From positions 371,781 through 435,780 of the forward strand of contig NC_090015.1 of the NCBI RefSeq assembly GCF_036417845.1: DNA of 64,000 nt, written 5' to 3'. The first letter of the stretch is position 1. Each line of letters starts with the position of its first letter. The DNA comes from Apteryx mantelli (lineage: Eukaryota > Chordata > Aves > Apterygiformes > Apterygidae). The notes beneath the pieces were generated by a model. That model was not told the DNA's origin and ran no database searches. It saw only the letters and a list, made by a program, of their open reading frames with translations. Below are positions 12,521 to 23,882 of the stretch, one piece after another. Made by a program: the position numbers and the translations under genes.

Positions 12521-13130
12521 GCGCTCACCTGGCCCCGCTCCCGCCGCCGCCCCCGCTCGGGGGCCCCAGCGGGGTCCGGGGGGCCGCTCGGGGCGGGGGG
12601 GCCGCGGCGGGCGGAGGCGGAGGAGGGCGCGGGCGCCGCCGCCGCTGCCGCCGCCGCAGACACGGGGGGGGGGAGGGGGCGGCGCCAACGGCCGCGCTCG
12701 CGCCGCGCCGCTCTCGCGAGACCCGCGGCGCCTGCGCGCCCGCCCCGCCCCGCCCCGTCGCCGCACTTTCGCCACGGGGCCGCCGCCCCCGCCGCCGCCC
12801 CCGGCGGCTCCGCTGCGGCCCGGCGCCCCCGCCGCCGTCCTCGTCCCCCCCCGCCCGGGTCCCCTACGGAGCGGGGAGGGACAAGGGGGGCGAAGGGGGG
12901 AGCGGCACGAATCTGCCGCGGTGAATCCCGCCGCGGCGAATCTGCCGCGGCGAATGGCAACCCCGCTCCCTCCCCCGCCTCCCTCCGCCCCCCCACCACG
13001 CCGCGCGCACTGCGCAGGCGCGGCGCGCCCGGTGACGCGCTGCCGCCCGCCCGCCCGGAAGCGGCGCCGCGGCGCCCGCCGGGAAGCGCCGCGGCGCCTC
13101 ATTTGCATACATCTGCATACGAGCGAGGCG
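12500..13130 (-). promoter_or_regulatory. CpG-island promoter of SETD1A with octamer element
   Basis: CpG-dense sequence with GC boxes, no TATA box towards SETD1A, and a small tandem repeat around 12909-12957 (unit close to AATCTGCCGCGGCG). At its right end is CTCATTTGCATAC (13099-13111), an octamer (ATTTGCAT) followed by a second TGCATAC. The same CTCATTTGCATA type element occurs twice in the CD2BP2 promoter. Promoter activity is inferred from composition and from the position of the SETD1A first exon. Confidence 0.6.
12529..12720 (-). other. SETD1A: Probable non-coding first exon of SETD1A
   Basis: On the minus strand the sequence GGCCAG followed by GTGAGCGCGG ends at 12529 inside a CpG island, giving a good splice donor. 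It would join the acceptor at 10463-10465 just upstream of the SETD1A start codon, making an intron of about 2.06 kb. The upstream (right) boundary is a guess because no transcription start can be read from sequence. Confidence 0.5.
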
Positions 13131-13143
13131 CGCGCCGGAAGAA

Positions 13144-13210
13144 AACACCCGCTTCTTCTTTTTTTCCGTTTTTTCCTTTTTTTTTTGTAAAAAAAAAAAA
13201 AAAAAAAAAA
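13144..13210. repeat. Poly-T / poly-A tract
   Basis: T-rich run (about 13152-13186) followed by GT and 22 consecutive A (13189-13210). Striking in a GC-extreme context. The T and A arms are complementary and could form a hairpin. No flanking retroposon body is recognisable. Confidence 0.85.
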
Positions 13211-14397
13211 CAACCAACAACTCCCGACCGTTCACTGGCGGCGCCGCGGGTCCCGCCGCCGCCCCGGGGCCGCTTTGGTCCCGGCGGCCCCGCGGGGCCC
13301 TGAGGTATCGCGCCGGACGCCAGGGCCCCGCCGCCCCGGCCGCCTTCAAGTAACGTCTCCGTCGGGGCGAAGGATTCAAGTATAAAAGGGGGGAGGGGGA
13401 GGGGGCGCCCGGACGCCTGGGACCCCCGGGAAGGGGAGGGGCTTGGGCCGGCCCCGCCCCGGGGAGGAGCCAGCGCGAGCCCCGCCCACAGGGGGAGGGG
13501 GTTGCACACAAGCACCCACCCCTCAGAGGGAGGAGCCAGCACAAGTCCCACCCACAAGGGGCAGGCCCCAAAGCCCCACCCCTGCAGGGGAGGGGGCAGG
13601 TGTCATCCCCTCCCCGAGAGGGGCGGAGCTTCCACAAGCCCCACCCCCTCCCCCACACAGAGTGATTTGACCTAAAACCCTTTCCTCCCTGCCTGGGTCA
13701 CGCCTTAGTGGGGCAGGGCCACACTGAGCCCCACCCCCTTCCCTGAGGGGGGAGAGGGGAGGATGGCTCCGCCCCTGGCAGCCCCAGGGGGCGGGGCTCA
13801 AGCCAGGAGGGGGCAGGGGAGGAGGGGAGGCCACGCCCATCCCCCACCCCCCTCCCCCCCCAAATCAGTGCATAGCTTCAATTAAAGAACCTCGTCGAGT
13901 CGGGGACCCTGGCGTCCGGGCGCCGCCCCTCCCCCCGCCCCCGGCAGGACGGGGGCCCCGGCATCCGGGCGGGGGCCACCCCCCCGGCATCCATCTTGTG
14001 CGACCCCCGGCGTCCATTTTGCGGGGGCCCCGGCACCCGGGCGTCCGTCCCGCAGGGATCCCAGCGCCTGGATGTCTGTCCGTCTCGAAGGGGCCCCGGC
14101 GTCCAGGCATCTGTCCCAGCAGGGGCCCCAGCGTCTGGGCCACAAGGACCCCGGCGTTCGGGCATCCATCTTGCAGGAAGCCTGGTATCCAGGAGCCTGT
14201 CCCACAGGGACTCTGGCATCCATCTTGCACGGCCCCCCGGCATCCAGGTGTCCATCCCACAGGGACCCCGGCGTCCAGGCGTCCGTTTTGTGGGGACCCC
14301 AGCATCCGGGCCACGAGGACCCCAGCGTCCGGCCGTCCGTCTCGAAGGGGCCCCGGCGTCCGGGCGTCCGTCCCGCGGCGGCCCCGGCCTCCGGGCC
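13211..14397. other. Intergenic region between SETD1A and FBXL19
   Basis: Contains GC-rich sequence, then a 30-45-bp minisatellite of the type AGGAGCCAGCGCAAGCCCCG (13440-13860), then GGCGTCCGGGC-type repeats leading into the FBXL19 stop codon. A plus-strand TATAAAAG (13381) and an ATTAAA (13881) flank 500 bases but no recognisable protein is encoded. Mammals carry ORAI3 between these genes; no ORAI-like sequence was seen here. Confidence 0.5.
13381..13388 (+). promoter_or_regulatory. TATA-like box TATAAAAG
   Basis: TATAAAAGG preceded by GGATTCAAG, in an otherwise GC-rich intergenic stretch and on the opposite strand to both neighbouring genes. It is a possible start of an unannotated plus-strand transcript that could end near ATTAAA at 13881-13886. 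Motif evidence only. Confidence 0.3.
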
Positions 14398-17300
14398 TAG
14401 CTGTCCTTGAGCAGCAGCTTCTCCTCGGGGAGGCGGAAGGGGGCGGGGCCGGGCGCGGGGGCGGGGCCGGGGGTGGGGGCGGGGGCGGCCCCCCCGGGGG
14501 GCTCCTGGCACAGGCGGGCGCAGGCCTCGGGGCTGACGTGGCGGCAGGAGCGCAGGTCGACGCGGCGCAGGCGCGGGCAGCGCCGCAGCGCCGGCAGGCA
14601 CTGGTCCGTCAGCCGCTGGCACCCTGCGGGCCCCGCGCCCGTCACCGCCTCGCCGGCACCGCGCATGGGGGCGTCACGACGGGGACACCGCGATGGGGAC
14701 GGGGACACTGCGATGGGGACCCCGGGACGGGGACGGGGGCGTCATGATGGGGACACCACGACGGGGACACCGCGACGGGGATGGGGGTGTCGCAACAGGG
14801 ACACAGACACTGGGATGGGAACACTGGCATGGGGACATCAGGAGGGGGACACCACGATGGGGCAGGGAAGGGGACACGAGCGTGGGGATGGGGACACCCC
14901 GATGGGGACAAGGACATTGGGAGGGGGAGGGGGACACCGTGATGGGGACCAGGACCTTCAGGATGGTGGCACAGAGGCAGGGAAGGGGACACGAGCGTGG
15001 GGATGGGGACACTGGAGTAAGGACGAGGACACCAAGATGGGGACGAGGACATTGGGAGGGGAACGGGGACCTTGGGACAGGGACAAGGGCATTGGGACGG
15101 GGACGAGGATGTTGGGAAGGAGCCGCCAGGACAGGGACCCTGGGATGGGGACAAGGATGTTGGGATGGGGATGAGGACATTGGGAAGAGGACGGGGATGT
15201 TGGGATGGGGATGAGGACGTTGGGATGGGGTGAAGATGTTGGGAAGGAAACACCAGGATGGGCACCCTGGGATGGGGACGAGGATGTCGGGAAGAGGATG
15301 GAAACCCTGGGACGGGGATGAGGATGTTGGGATGGGGACGAGGACGTTGGGAAGGAGCTGCCAGGACAGGGACCGTGGGATGGGGACAAGGATGTTGGGA
15401 TGGGGACGAGGACGTCGGGAAGAGGATGGAGACCCTGGGACGGGGATGAGGATGTTGGGATGGGGACGAGGACGTCGGGAAGGAGCTGCCAGGACGGGGC
15501 CAGGGCCGGCCCAGCACGGGGAGGTGGGGACGGTGCCCGGCGGCGGGTGCGCGCGTCCGTCCGTCCCCCCCGAACGCGTCCGTCCCCCCCGAACGCGTCC
15601 GTCCCCCAACGCATCCGTCCCCCCGACCGCGTCCGTCCCCCCAGCGCGCCCCCCGCCGCGGGCGGCACCTGCGAGGTTGAGCTCGGCCAGGCTGTGGCGC
15701 AGGCCGGCGAGGGCGGCGAGGGCGCCGTCGCCCAGCTGCCCGCAGTGGCTGAGGTCCAGGCAGGCGAGCTGGGGCGCCTGGCGAGCCACCAGCCGCAGCG
15801 ACGCCTCCGTCACCTCCAGCCCCGCCAGCCGCAGCTCCACCAGGTTCGCCAGCCGCCCCCGGCCCTCGGGGGGCCCTGCGGGCGCGTCAGCCGGCGACGG
15901 GGGCGGCGGGCGGGCGGGCGGGGGGGGACCCGGCCCCACACGGGGAGCCCGGCCCCACATGGGGAGCCCGGCCCCGCACGGACACCTCCAGCCCCACACG
16001 GACACCTCCAGCCCCACACGGGGAGCCCGGCCCCACACGGACACCTCCAGCCCCACACAGACACCTCCAGCCCCACACGGACACCTCCAGCCCCGCACAG
16101 ACACCTCCAGCCCCACACAGACACCTCCAGCCCCACCTGGCCACCTCCAGCCCCACACGGGGAGCCCGGCCCCACACAGACACCTCCAGCCCCACACGGG
16201 GAGCCTTGCCCCACACGGACACCTCCAGCCCCACACGGACCCCTCCAGCCCCGCACGGACCCCTCCAGCCCCGCACGGACACCTCCAGCCCCACACAGAC
16301 ACCCCGGCCCCACACGGACACCTCCAGCCCCGCACGGACACCTCCAGACCCGCACAGACACCTCCAGACCCACACAGACACCCTGGCCCCACACGGACAC
16401 CTCCAGCCCCGCACGGACACCCCGGCCCCACACGGACACCTCCAGCCCCACACGGACACCTCCAGCCTCCCATGGCCACCTCCATCCCGACGTTGCCATC
16501 TCCATCCCCACCCGGCCACCTCCAGCCCCACACGGCCACCTCTGTCCCCACGCGGACACCCCGGCCCCCCATCTGGCCACCTCCAGTTCTCCACGGCCAC
16601 CTCCATCCCCTCACAGCCACCCCGTGTCCCACCACGTCCTGCAATCATCTCCCCCCGTCACCACCTTGCCCATGTCCCCGTGTGTCCCCCCGTTCCCCCC
16701 CATGTCCCCCACGGCCCCCCACGTTGCTCCGTTTTCCATTTTCCCCATGTCTCCCTACATCCCACATGTCCTCCCATATCCCCCGTCTCCCCATAACTCC
16801 TGTGTCCCCCCATATTCCCCGTGATTCCCACACCATCCCTGTGCCCCCGTGCCACCACGTCCCCCCGTGTCCCCCCGCATCTGTCCCCATTTCCCATGTC
16901 CCCGCATCCCCGTCCCACATCTGTGTCCCCCCATGTCGACGTCCCCCTACGTCCCTCATGTCCCCCTGTCCCCCCCCATGTCCCACGTGTCCCCCCATGT
17001 CGACGTCCCCCGATGTCCCTCATGTCCCCCCCGTCCCCCCCCCGTCCCCCATATGTCCCCCCATGTCGACGTCCCCCCCCGTGCCCCCCGCGCCCCCCGT
17101 ACCGGCCCGGGCGTCCCCCCCCGGCAGCAGCAGCTCCCGCAGCTGGGCGTCCTTGACGTCGGGGACCCAGCGGAGGTCGAGGAGGCGCAGGGAGGCCAGC
17201 GAGGCCGTGCTCAGCGCCGACACCGAGCACCACGAGCACCCGCTCAGCACCAGCTCCCGCAGCCCTGCGCGCCCACCCGTCAGCAGGGCCCCGGCGTCCG

Positions 17301-20300
17301 GGCCGCCCCCGCCCCCCCCCAGGGCTGCGGGGAGACCCTCGGGGGGCCCCGGCGTCCGGTGTGTCCCAACATGGGGACACGGGGGGGGCCCAGGCGTCCG
17401 GCGCGTCCCGACATGGGGACATGGGGGGGCCCCGGCGTCCGGCGCGTCCCGACCCGGGGACACGGGGGGGCCCAGGTGTCCGGGCACATCCCGACCTGGG
17501 GATATGGGGGGGCCCAGGCGTCTGGCGCATCCTGGCATGGGGACACGGGGGGGGCCCAGGTGTCTGGGCGCATCCCGACATGGGGACACGGGGGGGGCCC
17601 AGGCGTCCGGCGCATCCCGACCCGGGGACACGGGGGGGGCCCTGGCGTCCAGCGCATCCCGACATGGGGACACGGGGGGGCCCAGGTGTCCGGCACAACC
17701 CAACCCGGGGACACAGGGGGCCCCCGGCATCCGGGCTCACCCTGCAGGCGGCTGATGAGCCAGGAGAGCTGCTTGCGGGAGATGCTGGGCACAGGGACCC
17801 CGGCGTCCGGGCGCCTGTGTGCCCCCCTCCCCCCCCCATGGGGCCCCGGCGTCCGGGGCGCCTGTGTGCCCCCCTCCCCACCCCGCGGGGCCCAGGCGTC
17901 CGGGCTCACCCTGCCAGGCGGCTGATGAGCCAGGAGAGCTGCTTGCGGGAGATGCTGGGCACAGGGACCCCGGCGTCCGGGCGCCTGTGTGCCCCCCTCC
18001 CCCCGCCATGGGGCCCCGGCGTCCGGGCGCCTGTGTGCCCCCCTCCCCACCCCGCGGGGGCCCAGGCGTCCGGGCTCACCCTGCAGGCGGCTGATGAGCC
18101 AGGAGAGCTGCTTGCGGGAGATGCTGGTCCAGCTGAGGTCCAGGCTGGCCGGCTGCCGCCGGATGATGCCGCTCAGCATCGACGGCGTGATGGACTTGCG
18201 GCGGCTCAGGTCGATGCGGGTCCAGAGCCGCTTGTCGCAGCACCTGCCGGGGCGGGGGGGGGGGGTCAGGGGGGGTCAGGGGGCCCAGGCGTCCGGGCCC
18301 CGCCCCACCCCCCCCCAGGGCTCCTCGGGCCTGCGGGGGCCCAGGCGTCCGGGTGGCGCCGCGGCCGACAGCCCCCCGGGGAGCTTGAGGTGCCCCCGGC
18401 GGCCCGGCAGCTCCCGCGTCCTCCCAGCGACCCCCCCAGTGCTCCCAGTGACCTCCCAGTAACCCCCCACTGTGCTCCCAGTGCTCCCAGTGTCCCCCCA
18501 GTGCCTCCCAGTAACCCTAGGTGCCTCCCAGTGCTCCCGGCAGCCCCTCCAGCGCCTCCCAGTACCCTCCCAGTGCCTCCCAGTAACTCCCAGTGTCCCC
18601 CTAGCGCCTCTCAGTAACTCCCCAGTGCCTCCCAGTAACTCCTAGGTGCCTCCCAGTACTCCCAGCAGCCCCCACAGTGCCTCCCAGTGCCTCCCAGTAA
18701 CCCTAGGTGCCTCCCAGTGCTCCCAGCAGCCCCCGTAGTGCCTCCAGTACCCTCCCAGTGCCTCCCAGTAACTCCCAGCAGCCCCCGCAGTGCTTCCCAG
18801 TACCCTCCCAGTGCCTCCCAGTAACTCCCAGTGTCCCCCCAGTGCCCTCCCAGTAACCCCTAGGTGCCTCCCAGTGCTCCCAGCAGCCCCTGCAGTGCCT
18901 CCCAGTACCCTCCCAGTGCCTCCCAGTAACTCCCAGCATCCCCCCAGTGCCTCCCAGCAGCCCCTGCAGTGCCTCCCAGTGCCTCCCAGAACCCCTAGGT
19001 GCCTCCCAGTGCTCCCAGCAGCCCCCGCAGTGCCTCCCAGTACCCTCCCAGTGTCTCCCAGTGCCTCCCAGTAACTCCAGCGTTCCCCAGTGCCTCCCAG
19101 CAGCCCCTGCAGTACCTCCCAGTGCCTCCCAGTAACTCCCAGTGTCCCCCCGGCGCCTCCCAGCGCCTCCCAGCGCCTCCCAGCGCCCCCGGCGCCCGCG
19201 GTACCCAGCGGCTCCAGGTGCGGCAGACGCGCATGCAGACGCAGAGCTCGCGGGACGAGAGGTGCAGGAAGACGCCGAGCCAGACGTCGCGCTGCATCAC
19301 GTGGGCGGCGCCCGAGTCCAGCGGCAGCCGGTCGGGCTCGGGGCTGGCGGGGGGCGGCCGCACCACGTGCCGCTCCAGCGGGCGCCGGCGCCGCGGCGGC
19401 GACGGCACCAGGGGCCAGGCGCGCAGCCGCCCCCGCGCCGCCCCCCCCCCCCGCCGCTGCCGCCGCCACCGCGCGCGGGGACGACGATGCCGCCAGCGCT
19501 CGCGCGGGGCCCCCGGTGCCGTTGCGGGCGCCGGGCGGCCGGGGCTCCCCCTCGCTGCCGCCGCCCCTCCTCCTCCTCCTCGTCCTCCTCGTCCTCGTCC
19601 TCCTCGTCCTCGTCCTCGTCCCGCCCGGCGCCGCCACCGTCCTCCTCCTCCTCCTCCTCGGCGGGGCTGAAGGGCGGCGGGGGGCTGGCGCCGCTGCCCG
19701 AGTCGGAGTCGGAGTCGGAGCTGGAGCTGGAGCTGGCGGGGACCCGCTCCAGGAGGCGGCACATCTGCCGGAAGCGCTCCAGGCGCTCCCGCTGCGGCGT
19801 CCGGCACGGCGCCCCCGGGCCCTGCCGGCGCGCAGCCGTCACCGTCGGGATGGGGACAGCCATGGGGACAGCCGTGGGGATGGGGATGACTGGGGATGGC
19901 CACGGGGACTGGGACAGTGATGGGGACAGCCATGGGGACGGGGACAGCCATGGGGACAGCCATGGGGACAGGGACAACCCAGGCAAGTGCCCTCGGCGCC
20001 CCCCGGCCCTGCCGGCGCGCGCAGCCGTCACCATCATGGGGATGGGGACAGCAACAGGGACAACCGATTGGGGACGGCCATGGGGACGGCCATGGGGACG
20101 GGGATGGCCATGGGGACGGCCATAGGGATGACTATGGGGATGGAAACAGCGATGGGGACGGCCATGGGGACGCAGACGCCCATGGGGACAGCCATGGGGA
20201 CAGGGACAACCTGGGTGAGCGCCCCCGGGCCCCGCCGGCCCGCAGCCGTCACCGGTCAGGATGGGGACAGCCATGGGGACAGCCGTGGGGATGCGGACGG

Positions 20301-23300
20301 CCATGGGGACGGCCATGGGGATGACTATAGGGATGGGCACAGCGATGGGGACGGCCATGGGGATGCAGACGCCCATGGGGACGGCCATGGGAACAGGGAC
20401 AGCGATGGGGATGGGCACAGCGATGGGGACGCCCATGGGGACGTGGACGCCCATGGGGACAGCCATGGGGACAGGGACAACCCAACGAGCGCCCCAGGAC
20501 ACCGGCCACACGGGGACTGAGGGCACCTGGTCCTGGCTCAGCGCTGGGAACAAGCCTGGGGCACTGGGGGAGCCTGGTGACAACCGCGGGGACGCTGGAG
20601 GACCTTAAGGGCAACCTTGGGGACGTCGGGGACAGCCCTGGGGCTACTGGTGGCCCACGGGGGCAACTCCGGGGATGCTGGGGACAATCCGGGGATGCGG
20701 GGGGCCAGCGGGGCCGACCCTGGGGGTGCCAGGTGGGATGGGGACGCAGCGGGGACGCGGGGGGGGACACAGCAGGGACTCACCTCGGCGCCGGGGGGGC
20801 CGGAGCCCGGGGGCGGCACCTCAGGGGGCTCCAGCTCCGCCGGCCCCACGTGGCCCCAGGGCGTCCCGTCCGCCGCCTCCGCCTGCGGGACCCGCGTCAG
20901 CGCCCGGACGCCTGGGCCCCCGCTTCCGCCCGCCCTGGACGCCTGGGCCCCTGGGAGCTGCCTGCCCCGGACGCCTGGGCCCTGGGATCCCCCTGTCCCG
21001 GACGCCTGGGCCCCGGGATCCCCCCTGCCCCGACGCCTGGGCCCTTGGTGCCCCGGGGCACAGTGGGATGGGGAGGACGGGGGCGGGGGGGGGCGGGGGG
21101 GCGCTCACCTTTCCCAGGTGCTTTTCTCGGCCCCCTTTTAACTGCGCGAGAGAAAAACAGGGAGAAACGGCTGCGGCGCCGGACGCCTGGGTCCCTCCGG
21201 AGGCCCCGGACACCTGGGTCCCTTGGGGGGGGGGTGGGGGGGGGGCCCCCCTGATGCCTGGGACACTTCGGGGGGTGGGGGGGGTCCCGGACGCCTGGGT
21301 CCCTCCTGGGGGGGAAGGAGAAGCCCCCCCCGCCCCCGCCCGGACGCCTGGGCCCTCACTTTCTGCCGGGGGGCGGCGTCGGGGGCGCCGGGGTCGCGGC
21401 GGCGCTTGTGGGGCGCCTCGTCGGGGGGCCCGGGGGGCGGCGGCGGCCCCCGGCGCTTGGGGGGGGGCTCCTCGGTCAGGCGCCAGCGCCCCCCCCTCGT
21501 CCCCGTTGTCCGCCCGGCGCTTGGCGCCGCCGTCGCCCGCGTCCTGGGGGGGGGAAGGAGAGCGGTGCTGGGCCCCCGCGCGGCACGGGGGGGCCCAAAA
21601 CCGTTGGGGGGGCCCAAAACCCAGGAAACCCCCCAAACCCAGGAACCCTGAAAACCCCAAACCCCCCCAAAAACCGCGGAATCCCCCCAAAACTCCCTGC
21701 TGCTCCCCAGCCCCAGGCACCCTCAAAACCCAGGGACCCCCCCAGCCACCCCAGGCCCCCCCAGACTCCCCCTGGTCCCGTGTCCCCCCCATAACCCCCC
21801 CCAGCCCATGGCCCCCCCGGGTCCCCCCACACTCACCTTGGCGCTGCGCCCCCCAGCCCCACAGCTGCCTCCCCAGCCCACAGCTGCCCCCATGGCCCCC
21901 CCTGTCTCCCCCCCGCTCACCTTGGCACTGCACCCCAAGTCCCCCCCCAGCCCCATAGCCACCCCCGTGTCCCCCCCCGTGTCCCCCCCCTGCTCACCTT
22001 GGCGCTGTGCCCCCAGCCCCACAGCCCCCCCCATGTCCTCCCTCATTTCCCCCCCACACCTTGGCGCTGTGCCCCCCCAGCCCCATAGCCTCCCCCCCAT
22101 CCCCCCCCCGCTCACCTTGGCGCTGCACCCCCTGGCTCCACAGCAGCCCCCCCAGCCCCATAGCTGCCCCCATGGCCCCCCCCATCCCCCCCCTGCTCAC
22201 CTTGGCGCTGTGCCCCCAGCCCCATAGCCTCCCCCCCGTCCCCCCCCCGCTCACCTTGGCGCTGTGCCCCCCAGCCCCATAGCCTCCCCCCCGTCCCCCC
22301 CCCCGCTCACCTTGGCGCTGTGCCCCCCAGCCCCATAGCCTCCCCCCCCGTCCCCCCCCCGCTCACCTTGGCGCTGCACCCCCCGGCTCCACAGCAGCCC
22401 CCCCAGCCCCATAGCACCCCCATGGCCCCCCCATGGTCCCCCCCGCTCACCTTGGCGCTGTGTCCCCTGGCTCCCCCAGCCCCATAGCACCCCCATGGCC
22501 CCCCCATGGTCCCCCCTGCTCACCTTGGCGCTGTGTCCCCTGGCTCCCCCAGCCCCATAGCTGCCCCCATGGCCCCCCCCGTCCCCCCCCCGCTCACCTT
22601 GGCGCTGCGCCCCTCCCGCTTGCACTTGGGACACTCCCAGCAGTTGGGGATCTCGGGGTTGATCACGGCCTCGGCCCGGCCCATCTGCGGGGGAGGTGGG
22701 GCGGGGGGGGGTCAGAGCCGCCCCCGGGGCCCAGGCGTCCGGGCGCCCCCCTCCCACGGGACCCAGGTGTCCAGGCGCCCCCCACCCAAACCAGGGGACC
22801 CAGGCGTCCGGGCCCCCCACAAGAAGGGGCCCAGGTGTTCTGGGCTGTGCCCCCCTCGCCCCCAAGGGGCCCCGGTGTCCGGGTCACCTCCCCCCGCCCC
22901 CAAACCAGAGGTCCCCCCTCCCCCCCCAGGCCCAGGCGTCCAGGTGCCCCCCTTCCACACCCCCCCCCGGGGCCCAGGCGTCCGGGCGCCCCCCCCACCC
23001 CCTCCGCCCCCCCCCAAGGGGCCCAGGCGTCCGGGTGCCCCCCCCCACCCCCTCCGCCCCCCCCCCCAAGGGGCCCAGGCATCCAGGCGCCCCCCCCACC
23101 CCCTCCGCCCCCCCCCAAGGGGCCCAGGCATCCAGGCGCCCCCCCCCACCCCCTCCGCCCCCCCCCAAGGGGCCCAGGCGTCCGGGCGCCCCCCCCAAGG
23201 GGCCCAGGCGTCCGGGTGCCCCCCCCCCAAGGGGCCCAGGCGTCCGGGCACCTGGAGGCAGCGGGGGTGGACGATCTCGCTGCAGATGCTGCACTCCATG

Positions 23301-23822
23301 AGCGAGAGCTCGAAGCGCTCCTCCGCCGCCGCCGCCGCCTCCTCGCGCCCGGCCTCGCCGCACGCCAGGCACACGGCCGTGTGGGGCAGCACCGGCTGCG
23401 GGGGGGCGCGGGGGGGGGACATGGGGGTCAGGGCTGCCCCACGGCGCCCCACGGCGCCCCCACGCCCCCCCATGGTGTCCCCCTGCCCCCCCAGGCAGCC
23501 TCGCCGCACGCCAGGCACACGGCCGTGTGGGGCAGCACCGGCTGGGGGGGGGCACGGGGGGGGACATGGGGGTCAGGGCTGCCCCACAGTGTCCCCCGGC
23601 CCCCCAGGACCCCCCCAGCCCCACGGTGCCCCACGGCGGCCGCTCACCGCGGTGCACTGCCGCAGCAGGCAGCTCTGCTTCATGCGCCCGGGGCCGCCGA
23701 ACTTCTTCATGTCGCGGCAGAAGTGGCACTCGCCGCACTCGGAGCGCAGGCAGGCCCGGCACCTCCGGCACCGCGTCCGGCGCCGCCGCGCTGCCGCCCC
23801 CCCCCCCGCGGCTCGACGGCAT
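14398..23822 (-). CDS. FBXL19: FBXL19, CXXC zinc-finger / PHD-like / F-box / leucine-rich-repeat protein
   Basis: Nuclear CpG-island-binding F-box protein, a substrate receptor of SCF ubiquitin ligases. Exons (minus strand): 23648-23822, 23252-23395, 22598-22684, 21360-21543, 21109-21141, 20784-20882, 19205-19821, 18080-18243, 17103-17264, 15669-15875, 14398-14623. CXXC finger: [62 protein letters not shown]-like part: [18 protein letters not shown] and [19 protein letters not shown]. Then [42 protein letters not shown] with an acidic/Ser run, and the F-box region ([39 protein letters not shown]). C-terminal LRRs: [54 protein letters not shown]; the protein ends EEKLLLKDS. The start chosen is the ATG at 23820-23822 (MPSSRGG), matching a known shorter mammalian start. 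Frame breaks lie at C-runs near 19445, 21492 and 23803, and exons 19205/18243 join one base out of phase (TGG then GTGCTGC). Confidence 0.95.
14627..15666. repeat. GGGATGGGGACGAGGA minisatellite (FBXL19 last intron)
   Basis: Degenerate units containing GATGGGGACGAGGACGTTGG, giving way at 15560-15650 to CGTCCGTCCCCC units. Strong G-rich/C-rich strand asymmetry; no coding evidence. Confidence 0.8.
15915..16640. repeat. 20-bp minisatellite GACACCTCCAGCCCCACACG
   Basis: About 30 units of 20 bases, interrupted by GGGGAGCCCGGCCCC variants, in the intron between FBXL19 exons 17103-17264 and 15669-15875. From 16640 to 17100 the array changes to CATGTCCCCC words. Confidence 0.85.
16641..17102. repeat. 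CCCATGTCCCC degenerate repeat (FBXL19 intron)
   Basis: Continuation of the same intron with CATGTCGACGTCCCCC at about 16935, 16996 and 17065 (an approximately 60-65-bp higher-order unit) and many CCCCATGTCC words. Confidence 0.65.
17280..18079. repeat. GGCGTCCGG minisatellite containing two partial copies of an FBXL19 LRR exon
   Basis: 17280-17735 has roughly 60-bp units with CCCAGGCGTCCGG and CATGGGGACACGGGGGGGC. At about 17739-17786 and 17909-17966 the 3' half of exon 18080-18243 (reading QLSWLISRL, with its donor) is repeated, each followed by CACAGGGACCCCGGCGTCCG. The spacing of the three copies is about 170 bases. The real exon is the rightmost because only it continues into [13 protein letters not shown]. 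Confidence 0.85.
18420..19204. repeat. CCCAGTGCCTCCCAGTAACTCC minisatellite (FBXL19 intron)
   Basis: Dozens of CCCAGTGCTCCCAGTAAC-type words with higher-order blocks containing CAGCAGCCCCCGCAGTGCC, between the F-box exon and the first LRR exon. No coding evidence. Confidence 0.8.
19830..20530. repeat. GGGGACAGCCATG minisatellite with two partial exon-edge copies
   Basis: Units of 12-18 bases such as GGGGACGGCCATGGGGAC. Blocks at about 19987-20033 and 20219-20255 repeat the 5' edge of F-box exon 19205-19821 with its acceptor (GGCCCTGCCGGCGCGCAGCC), giving a higher-order period of about 200-230 bases. Confidence 0.8.
20890..21360. repeat. CGGACGCCTGGGCCC minisatellite around small FBXL19 exons
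   Basis: Units around CCCGGACGCCTGGGCCC flank the 33-base exon 21109-21141. The dispersed core is here in the opposite orientation to the copies at 17.3-18.1 kb and 22.7-23.25 kb. Confidence 0.65.
21832..22597. repeat. Donor-seeded minisatellite of the FBXL19 GRSAK exon (11 extra copies)
   Basis: Eleven tandem units of about 55-85 bases each contain CTCACCTTGGCGCTG (minus strand CAGCGCCAAGGTGAG), identical to the end of exon 22598-22684 plus its splice donor, followed by C-rich intron with CAGCCCCATAGC. Copies start near 21832, 21915, 21993, 22055, 22111, 22196, 22250, 22306, 22361, 22445 and 22519. One copy (22055) has lost the consensus donor (CACACC). Confidence 0.92.
22700..23250. repeat. 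GGCCCAGGCGTCCGGGCGCC minisatellite (FBXL19 intron)
   Basis: Units of roughly 30-70 bases with CAAGGGGCCCAGGCGTCCGG and CCACCCCCTCCGCCCCCCCC. One of the densest occurrences of the dispersed core motif. Confidence 0.8.
23490..23550 (-). pseudogene. Partial tandem copy of an FBXL19 zinc-finger exon
   Basis: About 100 bases upstream of exon 23252-23395 the 5' part of that exon recurs (reading [15 protein letters not shown]), with flanking intron CGCGGGGGGGACATGGGGGT. The Cys-containing core is intact but the exon is truncated, so inclusion would disrupt the CXXC/PHD region. Confidence 0.8.
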
Positions 23823-23882
23823 TGGCCCCGGCTCCGCGCCTACGCCGGGCTGCCCCGCCGCCCCCGCGGGGGGACCGGGGAA

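Noticed and set aside
13211-14397. ORAI3, expected here from mammalian synteny
   Set aside because: No ORAI-type membrane segments or recognisable peptide in any frame.
21832-22684. CRISPR-like regular repeats
   Set aside because: Spacing is variable, the 'spacers' are related C-rich intron sequence, and the repeat is an exon edge with a splice donor in a vertebrate gene.
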